A stretch of 30,538 bases of DNA, from NCBI GenBank assembly GCA_036389375.1, contig DASVQA010000119.1, positions 1-30,538 of the forward strand, read 5' to 3'. The translations under genes were made by a program, and so were the position numbers. The DNA comes from QHXQ01 sp036389375 (GTDB lineage Bacteria > Acidobacteriota > Blastocatellia > Pyrinomonadales > Pyrinomonadaceae). Below are positions 1 to 7,168 of the stretch, one piece after another. The notes below the pieces were generated by a model that ran no database searches, was not told the DNA's origin, and was given only the letters and a program-made list of their open reading frames with translations. The first letter of the stretch is position 1. Each line of letters begins with the position of its first letter.

Positions 1-104
1 TTGTTAAGTCACGCGCGCCCGGTCGGGGGTTCTGCTTAAACTCACCGGCGCTCTAGCGCCGCCTTCATTTCAAACACACCCGCTGCCAGACGAGAAAAAC
101 ACTT

Positions 105-1157
105 ATGGCTCTCACCGGACAACTCAACGATCTTTCCCTGAGCGAACTCATCGAGTTCTTCTGCAACCAGCGCAAGACGGGCCGGCTCAAGGTTGATTAC
201 GCGCTTGCGCCCGGCGTCTTCTTCATCAAAGAGGGCGAACTCGTGGACGCCAAGATCGGCGCGCTCAACGGCGCAGAGGCCATCTATTTTGCGCTGACGC
301 TCCCTTCCGCCGCCTTCGACTTCAGCGCGCAGGTGCAGTCTTCGCGCCGCACGATCAACGAGCCTTGGACGCGTGTCGTGCTCGAAGGTTTACGCCGCAT
401 AGACGAGGGCATCCCGCCGAGCGAACAAGACCCGTTCGCCGGGCTTGAGAGCGCGGAACTCGACGGCGCGATTGCCGAGTATCTCAGCAGCGTCGAAGCG
501 GCCGAGAACGCGAAGCCAGTGCAACCTGCCCCACCGGTCGTGCCGGCCGCAGAACCTAGTCTGCCCTTGTCCATGACCGTCGAAGCGACGGGCCCGCAGG
601 CGAGCGGCAAACGCAAGTTCGTCTTTGCCGGTGTCGCCGCCGCTGTCCTGCTCGCGTGCGCCATTGCCGCCATTCCGCTCGCGCGCCACTTCGCGCGCAG
701 CCAGCCGGCCGCCAACGTCGGCGCGCCCGCACCCGCACAAGCAGCGCCCGCCGACAGTAACGCCACGAACACCGTCAATCCCTCGGACGCGACGCCCGCC
801 ACGCCCGCACCCGACGCAGCCACCGAAGACGCCGTGCTCGCCGCCCGGCGCGAAGCACGCGAACGCGAACTGCGCCTTCAACGTGAGCGCGAGCAACGCA
901 GACAGGACGAGGCGAAGAAGGCCGGGCAGCAAGAGCAGCAAGCGGCGCTTGTCGCCCCGACGCCCGCGCCGGTCGGCCCCAAGAGCGTGCGCGTCAGCAT
1001 CTCTTATGACGAGAACGGGCACGTCACGTCGGCTGCGGCCGTCGGTTCCAGCCCCGGCGCGGAGGCCTACGCTTCGACGGCGGTGCGGATCGCACGCGGT
1101 CGTCGCTTCCCTGCCGGTCAAGCCGGCTCAACCGTCGTCACGATCCCGATCAACTAA
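105..1157 (+). CDS. PATAN (DUF4388) protein with one TM segment and a TonB-like C-terminus
   Basis: The N-terminus (residues 1-100) reads as a PATAN/DUF4388 domain: it opens MALTGQLNDLSLSELIEFF, then a strand pattern with FFIKEGELVDAKIG. PATAN domains are usually cytoplasmic adaptor modules in two-component and gliding-type signalling. A Pro/Ala linker leads to a single hydrophobic segment at about 172-194. After a second Ala/Pro-rich stretch comes a charged helix (about 243-280, rich in R, E and Q) that could be a coiled coil. The last 55 residues resemble the TonB C-terminal fold (strand, DENGHVTSA turn, helix with AVRIARGRRF, final strand). The inferred topology is cytoplasmic PATAN, one TM, periplasmic TonB-like end. 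The start is the first ATG of the frame; no strong Shine-Dalgarno is visible. A hairpin terminator follows the stop. Family calls are by motif; the role is unknown. Confidence 0.8.
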   Translation: MALTGQLNDLSLSELIEFFCNQRKTGRLKVDYALAPGVFFIKEGELVDAKIGALNGAEAIYFALTLPSAAFDFSAQVQSSRRTINEPWTRVVLEGLRRIDEGIPPSEQDPFAGLESAELDGAIAEYLSSVEAAENAKPVQPAPPVVPAAEPSLPLSMTVEATGPQASGKRKFVFAGVAAAVLLACAIAAIPLARHFARSQPAANVGAPAPAQAAPADSNATNTVNPSDATPATPAPDAATEDAVLAARREARERELRLQREREQRRQDEAKKAGQQEQQAALVAPTPAPVGPKSVRVSISYDENGHVTSAAAVGSSPGAEAYASTAVRIARGRRFPAGQAGSTVVTIPIN

Positions 1158-1179
1158 ACGACAACTAATCTTTCACGCG

Positions 1180-1226
1180 AAGACCGGCGCTGAGTGTGCA
1201 AACTCAAGTGCCGGTCTTTTTGTTTC
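1180..1226 (+). terminator. Rho-independent terminator after the PATAN-TonB gene
   Basis: A 9-bp stem AAGACCGGC (1180-1188) pairs with GCCGGTCTT (1210-1218). An inner GAGT/ACTC pairing sits in the loop, and a T-rich tail TTTTTGTTT follows. It begins 23 bp after the stop and separates this gene from the convergent hydrolase gene. Confidence 0.8.
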
Positions 1227-1272
1227 GGCCGGTAGACTTTTATGCGGCCAGCGCGGGCGTCCGTCGCTCGCG

Positions 1273-3120
1273 CTACTTCGCCGCCGGCAGATTCAGCAGC
1301 AGATTAACCGGCGCAGTCTCCGCCTGCGTGCGGCGCACGACGGGCAGTTCGATGGCAGAAGCGTAGCGGCGATTGCGGGCGACGTTGATGGTCGGTGTGC
1401 CGTCGGCGGGCACGCGCGCGAAGGCGCTCTTGTCGTGGCCGGCGATGGCGACGCGCAGCCTGTGTCCGCGCCGGATGAGGACGGACGTGGGCAGCAGACC
1501 GAACCTCAACTCGGCCGTTGCGCCCGGCACGAGCGGCTGCGCGTCCGCCCGTTTGAATGAATGATAAGGGACGGGCGAGTTGTAGGGCGGTCGCGCCTTT
1601 GAGATTTTGCGATGGAGCGCGCGCAGTTGCCCTTCGGTCAGATAAGTGACGTGGCCCTGCTCGTCCACGTCTTCGAGATAGACGAAGAAGTTTCCATCCG
1701 TGTGGGTTGAAGTCACGAAGAGATCGATGACCGGGTAGCCTGTGATCTCCATATCGGCGGCGAGCGGCTGCGTGGTGTAGGTGAGCAGGCGTTCATCTGC
1801 GGCGGCGCGGTCGGGATATTTGACGGGGCCGCCGAGTTGCGTGTGCCAACGATTCTGTTCGCCCGTCGTGACTTCGAAATCAACCTGATAAGTGTCTGCA
1901 CCGTTGGCCGCCTGCGGCGCAGACGGCGCGAGCAGTTTGTCGGCGGCCAGATAGAAACGCGTGGGCGTCGTGCCGGCGACGGGCCACCGTGTCGTCGTCC
2001 GCCAACGCTCCGCGCCCATCGTGTAGTAGAACAGCACGCGCGCCGGCTTGAGATCGGTTTCGATGCCCTTCAGATAGTGATCGAAGAAGCGCAGCCACTC
2101 CTGCGTCAGGAACAGGCGCGGCGAATTGGGCGCGAGATATGGATCGGCGTTTTGCGACGCGCCGTGATTCCACGGCCCGATGATGGCGCGCTGCGGATTG
2201 CTGAAGGTGAGAAAGGTTTTTATGACGGCATCGGCCGTGCCCGCGTCGAACCAGCCGCCCCAAGTGTTGAGCACCGTGCCGGCGCGTTCGATCTCGCGCC
2301 GGTGCGCGTGGACGCTGAAGTCGTCAATCGTGCCGCCGAAGCCCCGGTCGTCGCGGAACGTGACGCTTTGCGCCGACTTGTACACGTCCATGTTCGCCGT
2401 GTGCTCGCGCTGCGCCGCTTGCAGCAACTTCTGCTCCGTGTCCTCGTCCACAGGGCGGACGCCGGGCGACGTGTCCAGTTGCCGATTGCCCTCGTTCCAC
2501 GTCCTGACCAGCCACTCGTTCATGATGCCGCCGGGAAACGGCACGTCCGTAAACTCGTCGAACTCGTAGTGGCGCGCGATGATCGCCTTGACGGCCGCGC
2601 GGTTCGGCACAGCGAGCAGCAGCGCGGCATTGGCGCTGTACGAGTTGCCGTAAGCGCCGACCCGGCCGCTCGACCAGGGCTGCGCCACGATCCAGTCCAC
2701 CACTTCGCCCGCGTCTGCAATCTCGGCGGGCGACCAGGGCATCGTCCACACACCGAACGACGCGCCCGTGCCGCGCGCATCCACCAGCACCACCGCATAG
2801 CCGTGCGTGACATAAAACTTCTCGACCCCGCCCACGTTCTGCCCCGCCTGTGCGCGCCAGTAGCGCGTCAGGTGCACGAGCGCCGGGATGCGCGCGTCCG
2901 GCGCGAGACCCTGTGGCAGACAGACGGTGATAGCCACGCGCACGCCGTCGTGCATCTTGACGTAGAGCGAGCGCGCGTCAACCTCCTTGTACTGCGGGTC
3001 GGTGAAGCCTTTGTAACGCGTCGGCGTCGGACTCGGCTGCGGCGCGGCTTGCGCGTGGACGGTCAACGCGCACCATAAGATCAGCAACCCACTGAGCGCG
3101 GGCACGAGCAGCTTTCGCAT
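1273..3120 (-). CDS. Secreted CocE/NonD family hydrolase (peptidase S15-like)
   Basis: An alpha/beta-hydrolase of the X-Pro dipeptidyl-peptidase/CocE class; such enzymes cleave peptides, acyl esters or beta-lactam esters, and the substrate here is unknown. From the chosen start (615 aa) a signal peptide MRKLLVPALSGLLILW...VHAQA precedes the core. The nucleophile motif is GNSYSA (Ser160). The acid is probably Asp292 in GGWFDAGTADA and the base His319 in GPWNHG. The C-terminal half reads as the beta-sandwich (PepX C) domain, with typical strands such as ITGYPVIDLFV and LRFGLLPTSVLIRRGHRLRVAI. The frame is open for 50 more codons upstream, but the ATG at 3120 has a GAGGAG Shine-Dalgarno 8 nt away and starts the signal peptide. 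The signal peptide implies a periplasmic or extracellular enzyme. Confidence 0.9.
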   Translation of the reverse strand: MRKLLVPALSGLLILWCALTVHAQAAPQPSPTPTRYKGFTDPQYKEVDARSLYVKMHDGVRVAITVCLPQGLAPDARIPALVHLTRYWRAQAGQNVGGVEKFYVTHGYAVVLVDARGTGASFGVWTMPWSPAEIADAGEVVDWIVAQPWSSGRVGAYGNSYSANAALLLAVPNRAAVKAIIARHYEFDEFTDVPFPGGIMNEWLVRTWNEGNRQLDTSPGVRPVDEDTEQKLLQAAQREHTANMDVYKSAQSVTFRDDRGFGGTIDDFSVHAHRREIERAGTVLNTWGGWFDAGTADAVIKTFLTFSNPQRAIIGPWNHGASQNADPYLAPNSPRLFLTQEWLRFFDHYLKGIETDLKPARVLFYYTMGAERWRTTTRWPVAGTTPTRFYLAADKLLAPSAPQAANGADTYQVDFEVTTGEQNRWHTQLGGPVKYPDRAAADERLLTYTTQPLAADMEITGYPVIDLFVTSTHTDGNFFVYLEDVDEQGHVTYLTEGQLRALHRKISKARPPYNSPVPYHSFKRADAQPLVPGATAELRFGLLPTSVLIRRGHRLRVAIAGHDKSAFARVPADGTPTINVARNRRYASAIELPVVRRTQAETAPVNLLLNLPAAK

Positions 3121-3128
3121 GATGACAA

Positions 3129-3134
3129 CTCCTC
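3129..3134 (-). promoter_or_regulatory. Shine-Dalgarno fixing the CocE-type hydrolase start
   Basis: GAGGAG on the minus strand, 8 nt before the ATG at 3120. It decides in favour of this start over longer in-frame options. Confidence 0.75.
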
Positions 3135-3347
3135 GAATGAAGATCGCCCCGGCCAGCGAGGCTTCAGGCTCTTGGCAAAGTTTATAACGCACGAACGCCG
3201 CGCCCGCCGCCGCCGATTCATACCCGCACACGTCAGGCAATTGGCCGCAGGCGACAAACCCCGCGCGCAAGATACATAGACGCCACGCGCAGCCGGTTCT
3301 CGTCTCAAGCGCGCCATGCCTTCGGCGGCGCGATTGCCTCGCGCTGC

Positions 3348-3377
3348 TTGTGCCGCGCCGCGTCGTTCAGCTAGATT
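3348..3377 (+). promoter_or_regulatory. Candidate sigma70-like promoter of the AraC-family gene
   Basis: TTGTGC (3348-3353), an 18-bp spacer, then TAGATT (3372-3377). It predicts a short leader of about 20 nt before the ATG at 3404. By-eye match only. Confidence 0.35.
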
Positions 3378-3403
3378 CTTCCCGCCAGAGGTTTTGTTAA
3401 GCG

Positions 3404-4414
3404 ATGCCCCGCCCGCCCACGATTCAAGTCAGAGCCGCCGTTAAGATTCTCGACGCCGCCCGGCTGGCGGGCGTCGCGCCCGTCACCCTCTGCCGCACCG
3501 TCGGACTCGACCCCAAACTGATCGACGACCCCGACAACCGCGTGCCCTTCGCGCAGATCGTCGCGCTCTACGAACAGGCGGCCCGCCTCACGGGCGACGA
3601 CGCCTTCGGCCTACACGTCGGCGAGCGCACCAGCCCCACACTCTTTGACGTGCTCGGCTACGCCGTCATCAATAGCCCCACGCTCGGCGCGGCGCTCGAA
3701 CGCCTCGTCCGCTATCACGCCATCTGGACGGACGGCGCAGGCTTCGAGGTCGCGGAGCAAGGCCCCGATGTGCGGCTCACGTACAACTACGTGCCCGGCG
3801 TGCCCCTGCCGCGCCGCCACGATGGCGAGATGACCTTTGCCATCGCCGTCGCCTTCACGCGCCGCTTGACCGGCGTGGACTGGCAACCGCGCACCGTCTC
3901 GTTCCAACACCCGCAGCCCGCCGACACGACCGAACACCGACGCATCTTCCGCGCGCCCGTCTATTTCGATCAGCCGCGCAACGAACTCGTCCTCGACCGC
4001 GCCCTGCTCGCGCTCCCGCTCGCCCGCGCCGATGCCGGCCTCTGCGCCCTGCTCGACCGCCACGCGCAGGAACTGCTCGCCCGCCTGCCGCAACGCGACG
4101 ACACGACCGCGCAAGTGCGCCGTTTGCTTAGCGACGCACTCTCCGGCGGCGACCCGAACATCGCGGCCGTCGCCCGCCAATTGGGTCTGAGCGCGCGCAC
4201 GCTTCAACGCAAACTCCGCGCGGAAGGCACGTCCTACCAAGACCTGCTCGACCTGATGCGCCGCGACCTCTCGCGCCGCTACCTGCAAGAGCGCGCCATG
4301 GCCGTCTGCGAAGTCGCCTACCTGCTCGGCTTCTCCGGCCCGAGCGCCTTCCACCGCGCCTTCCGGCGCTGGACAGGCGTCACGCCGAAAGAGTTCCGGC
4401 AAGCGAAAAGCTGA
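3404..4414 (+). CDS. AraC family transcriptional regulator with an Arabinose_bd-type N-terminus
   Basis: The 336-aa protein has the layout of the AraC subgroup with an N-terminal ligand-sensing domain of the Arabinose_bd type (about residues 15-200). Signatures include VPFAQIVALYEQAARLTGDDAFGL and the FDVLGYAVINSPTLGAAL stretch. The C-terminal 90-100 residues form the double helix-turn-helix: first HTH around IAAVARQLGLSARTLQRKL, second around VCEVAYLLGFSGPSAFHRAF, then the characteristic RRWTGVTPKEFR. It should be a cytoplasmic DNA-binding regulator. Its ligand and targets cannot be read from the sequence. It lies divergent to the CocE-type hydrolase (283 bp between starts), a common arrangement for AraC regulators and targets, so control of that gene is a reasonable guess. 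It is convergent with the M20 peptidase. Confidence 0.9.
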   Translation: MPRPPTIQVRAAVKILDAARLAGVAPVTLCRTVGLDPKLIDDPDNRVPFAQIVALYEQAARLTGDDAFGLHVGERTSPTLFDVLGYAVINSPTLGAALERLVRYHAIWTDGAGFEVAEQGPDVRLTYNYVPGVPLPRRHDGEMTFAIAVAFTRRLTGVDWQPRTVSFQHPQPADTTEHRRIFRAPVYFDQPRNELVLDRALLALPLARADAGLCALLDRHAQELLARLPQRDDTTAQVRRLLSDALSGGDPNIAAVARQLGLSARTLQRKLRAEGTSYQDLLDLMRRDLSRRYLQERAMAVCEVAYLLGFSGPSAFHRAFRRWTGVTPKEFRQAKS

Positions 4415-4428
4415 CAGGCTGAAGACGA

Positions 4429-4464
4429 TAGTTTGTCGGCTAGTTTATCGGCCAGTTTATCGGC
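4429..4464. repeat. Three tandem 12-bp repeats
   Basis: Three near-identical units: TAGTTTGTCGGC, TAGTTTATCGGC, CAGTTTATCGGC. They fill the gap between the convergent AraC and M20 genes, and the last unit touches the M20 stop codon (4464-4466). Confidence 0.85.
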
Positions 4465-5699
4465 TAGACGCTCTCGGCCAAACCACAAGCGGCGAGCACG
4501 AGTAGCAGCGCACGTTTCAGGCCTACGTCGCGCCCGCGCGGGTCGTACCATTCTTCGAGGGTGTGTGAGTTGCCGGATGTGCCGCCTGCGCCGATGGTCA
4601 GGGCGGGCAGGCCCTTGGCGATGGCGATGTTGGAGTCGGTGGAAGAACAATCGAGGTGTGGTTCGTGGCCGCAGGCGCGTGTGGCGGCGAGGGCGAGTTG
4701 GACGAGCGGTGTCTCTAGGGGCGTTGCGCCGCCGGGACGGTCGCCGATGAGTTTGATGTCGAGTTCGAGCGGGGACGCGTCGGGGCGGCGCGCGGCGTTC
4801 TCGTCCGTCGCGGCTTCGCGGGCGGCGCGGCGGAAGAAGGCGTCGAGGCGTTGCAACTCATGGGCTGATTCCGAACGCAGGTCAACGTCCATCATTGCCT
4901 CTTGCGCGATGACGTTGACGCCCGTGCCGCCCGTGACGCGCCCGACGTTGAAGGTGGTGCGCGGGTTTGCCGGCGCGGGATAAGTGACGAGGCGCGCAAT
5001 GGTGCGACCGAGCGCGTGGACGGGATTGGCCACGCCGAAGTCGCCCCAAGAATGACCGCCGGGGCCCGTGAAGCGTACGCGGTAGCGGCGCGAACCGAGC
5101 GCCGTCGTCGTAATGCGTTCGACGCCGGGCCCGTCGAGACTGAGGAAAGCGTCAATCTCTTTTGCCCAGCGTCCGGCGGTCAACAAATGGCGCGCGCCGC
5201 GCAAGTTCCCTTCGCCCTCTTCGCCAACCGTGCCGACGAACAGGAGCGAGCCGGCCGTCTCAAGTTTGTTCGCTTCAAGCGCGCGCAGCAGCGCGACTAG
5301 GGCGACCAGGCCGCAGCCGTCGTCGGCGATGCCGGGCGCAAGCAGGTGCGGGCCTGTGCGGCGCACTGTGAAGCTCGTCTCGGGCGGAAAGACCGTGTCG
5401 AGGTGTGCACTGACGACGATGAGCGGATTGAGCGCGCGGCCGCGCCGCAATGCGACACAGTTGCCTTCTTCGTCAATCTCGGTCTCCGTCAGCCCGCATT
5501 GCTTGAACCGCGCGGCGAGGTATTCAGCGCGTGCGGCTTCGCCAAACGGCGGCGCAGGGATCGCGCAGATGGCCGTTTGTTCTTCCGTGATCTCGGCGGC
5601 GTGTTCGGTGAAGAACCGGCAGGCGTGCGCGACGCGTGCGTCCGCAAGCAGATCGCGCATGACGGTCGCGGGCGCGTGGCCGGTGGCAAGGCTTGACAT
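4464..5699 (-). CDS. M20 family metallopeptidase (PepT/carboxypeptidase-like)
   Basis: A dinuclear zinc M20 peptidase of 411 aa without a signal peptide, so probably cytoplasmic. Visible metal-site motifs: SAHLDTVFP (His99, Asp101), GIADDGCG (Asp126 bridging), the catalytic and metal Glu pair in TVGEEGEG (Glu160, Glu161), Asp189 in SLDGPG, and His379 in GNSHTLEEW. The dimerisation insert starts near RYRVRFTGPGGHSWGDFG. The motifs fit an aminotripeptidase or acetylated-peptide peptidase better than the M20D amidohydrolase type seen at 11.3 kb. The start is uncertain: the ATG at 5699 has no clear Shine-Dalgarno, and Met14 (5660) is an alternative. A heptad inverted repeat occupies the spacer up to the upstream LeuA-like gene, with which it may be co-transcribed. 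Confidence 0.9.
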   Translation of the reverse strand: MSSLATGHAPATVMRDLLADARVAHACRFFTEHAAEITEEQTAICAIPAPPFGEAARAEYLAARFKQCGLTETEIDEEGNCVALRRGRALNPLIVVSAHLDTVFPPETSFTVRRTGPHLLAPGIADDGCGLVALVALLRALEANKLETAGSLLFVGTVGEEGEGNLRGARHLLTAGRWAKEIDAFLSLDGPGVERITTTALGSRRYRVRFTGPGGHSWGDFGVANPVHALGRTIARLVTYPAPANPRTTFNVGRVTGGTGVNVIAQEAMMDVDLRSESAHELQRLDAFFRRAAREAATDENAARRPDASPLELDIKLIGDRPGGATPLETPLVQLALAATRACGHEPHLDCSSTDSNIAIAKGLPALTIGAGGTSGNSHTLEEWYDPRGRDVGLKRALLLVLAACGLAESV

Positions 5700-5707
5700 A
5701 TAAAGAC

Positions 5708-5778
5708 AGTGACGAGTGCCGAGTGCCGAGGGACGAGTGAAGACAAAGTTTTGAACCCGTCACTCGTCACTCGTCACC
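5708..5778. repeat. Heptad-phased inverted repeat, word AGTGACG/CGTCACT
   Basis: Left arm of five 7-bp words: AGTGACG, AGTGCCG, AGTGCCG, AGGGACG, AGTGAAG (5708-5742). Right arm of three: CGTCACT, CGTCACT, CGTCACC (5758-5778). The arms can pair into an imperfect hairpin with a 15-nt loop. It lies between the stop of the LeuA-like gene and the start of the M20 gene, both on the minus strand. Confidence 0.85.
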
Positions 5779-5789
5779 CGGCGCTGCTC

Positions 5790-7004
5790 TTAAACCAACT
5801 GCATGACTTCGGCTTCGCTCAGGACGCCGTGCGCTTGCTTGGCGTGGTCGTAGATGCGCGCCACGCGTTCGTCGGTCGCTTCCAGCCCGCGCGATTCGAG
5901 CCAGTAGATAACGTTGGACTTGCCGCTCATGGGGCCGACTTCGATCACTTGATGCAGCCCGAAGAGGCCGGCGGGCACGCCCGAATAGACGAGGTCGGCC
6001 AACTCCGTGTCGCCTTTGCGATAGCTCTTGATGACGGCGGCGGCGTGGACGCCGGTCGCGGTGCGGAAGGCGTCGCGCCCGAAGACGGGATAGTTGAGCG
6101 GGATCGTCCATTGACAACTGCGCGCCGTGGCCTCGCAGTAGTCGCGCAGCCGCGACAGGTCGTTATCAATCCAGCCCATCAGTTTCAGATTGACGAGCAG
6201 TTGATCCATCGGCGTGTTGCCGACGCGCTCGCCGATGCCGAGCGCGGAGCCGTGTACTTGATCAGCCCCGCCGTCAATCGCGGCAATGGAATTGATGACG
6301 CCGAGGCCCCGATCCTGATGCCCGTGCCAGTCGAGCCGCACGCCGCCGCCCTCGTCTTCGATGATGCGTTTGACGAAGGCGATGACGGCGCGCGCACCGT
6401 CCGGCGTGGCGTGCCCGACCGTGTCGCAGACGCAGACGGCCCGCGCGCCCGCGCGAATCGCCGTCGTGTAGAGCGCGCGAATGGTCTGCGGGTCGGCGCG
6501 CGTCGTGTCTTCGGTCACGTACATGACGGGCAGGCCCTGCCGGACGGCGAAGGTGACGGCGTCCTCGGTCAGCTTCAATAACTTGTCGAGCGTCCAGTCT
6601 TCGGCGTAGAAGCGGACGGGCGACGAGCCGATGAAGGTGCAGGCTTCGATGGCGATGCCAGCGCGCTGCGAGATTTCGGCGATGGGGCGAATGTCGTTTT
6701 CGTGCGTGCGGGCGGCGCAGTTCGGGCGAATCTTCAATTTCTGTTCGACGATCTCGCGTGCCAGCCGCTCGACGCCCGCCGCGTGTGTGCCGCCCGCGCC
6801 GGGTAATCCGATGTCGGCCGTGTCGATGCCAAGCTCATTCATCAGGTGGAGCAACTCAAGCTTCTGCTCGACGGGCGGCTCGCAGACGGAGGGCGACTGT
6901 AAGCCATCGCGCAGCGTCTCGTCGTCAAAACTGATGCGGCGACCGGGCGCGTCCAAAGCCGGCGCGACCTTGTTCCAATCGTAGATCAACTCACTCGCAG
7001 GCAA
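5790..7004 (-). CDS. LeuA-like alpha-isopropylmalate/homocitrate synthase family enzyme
   Basis: A DRE-TIM metallolyase of the Claisen-condensing group, which joins acetyl-CoA to a 2-oxo acid. The 404-aa protein is a TIM barrel opening with DDETLRDGLQ (28-36; Arg32 and Asp33 in the DRE motif). It has the metal-binding HxH in DWHGHQD (His227, His229) and the synthase signature GIGERVGNTPMDQLL (256-270), which separates it from HMG-CoA lyase. It lacks the C-terminal LeuA regulatory domain, so leucine feedback through that domain is not expected. Exact substrate (isopropylmalate, homocitrate or citramalate) cannot be decided; no other leu or lysine-pathway gene is nearby. The start is TTG at 7004, supported by a perfect GAGGAGG Shine-Dalgarno. 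The M20 peptidase lies downstream. Confidence 0.85.
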   Translation of the reverse strand: MPASELIYDWNKVAPALDAPGRRISFDDETLRDGLQSPSVCEPPVEQKLELLHLMNELGIDTADIGLPGAGGTHAAGVERLAREIVEQKLKIRPNCAARTHENDIRPIAEISQRAGIAIEACTFIGSSPVRFYAEDWTLDKLLKLTEDAVTFAVRQGLPVMYVTEDTTRADPQTIRALYTTAIRAGARAVCVCDTVGHATPDGARAVIAFVKRIIEDEGGGVRLDWHGHQDRGLGVINSIAAIDGGADQVHGSALGIGERVGNTPMDQLLVNLKLMGWIDNDLSRLRDYCEATARSCQWTIPLNYPVFGRDAFRTATGVHAAAVIKSYRKGDTELADLVYSGVPAGLFGLHQVIEVGPMSGKSNVIYWLESRGLEATDERVARIYDHAKQAHGVLSEAEVMQLV

Positions 7005-7013
7005 TCCTTAAAA

Positions 7014-7020
7014 CCTCCTC
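7014..7020 (-). promoter_or_regulatory. Strong Shine-Dalgarno for a TTG start
   Basis: GAGGAGG on the minus strand, 9 nt before TTG at 7004. It decides the unusual start codon of the LeuA-like gene. Confidence 0.75.
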
Positions 7021-7113
7021 GGCAGCAGGGCACATTTCATTTTTGTCGGCGTGCGCAAAATTGAAACGATTACAACAAGCGGCGCGAGGGAAGTCAAGGA
7101 GGCTATAGAAGTA

Positions 7114-7144
7114 AGGCCGCCGGGAGTAACGCTCCCGGCGGCCT
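7114..7144 (-). terminator. Strong hairpin after the propeller/Calx-beta gene
   Basis: A perfect 13-bp stem, AGGCCGCCGGGAG (7114-7126) with CTCCCGGCGGCCT (7132-7144), and a 5-nt loop. It lies 24 bp past the stop of the large minus-strand gene. No long T run follows, so it may end transcription or stabilise the mRNA end. Confidence 0.7.
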
Positions 7145-7168
7145 CACCCTGCGCTCGTTCTGGCGCGC

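Noticed and set aside
1837..3078. Long plus-strand open frame opposite the CocE-type hydrolase
   Set aside because: Arg/Val/Ala-rich translation without motifs; it mirrors a gene with clear catalytic motifs. Such antisense frames are common in GC-rich DNA.
3611..4402. Minus-strand open frame opposite the AraC regulator
   Set aside because: Low-complexity Ala/Arg/Glu translation with no motif, fully inside a well-supported gene.
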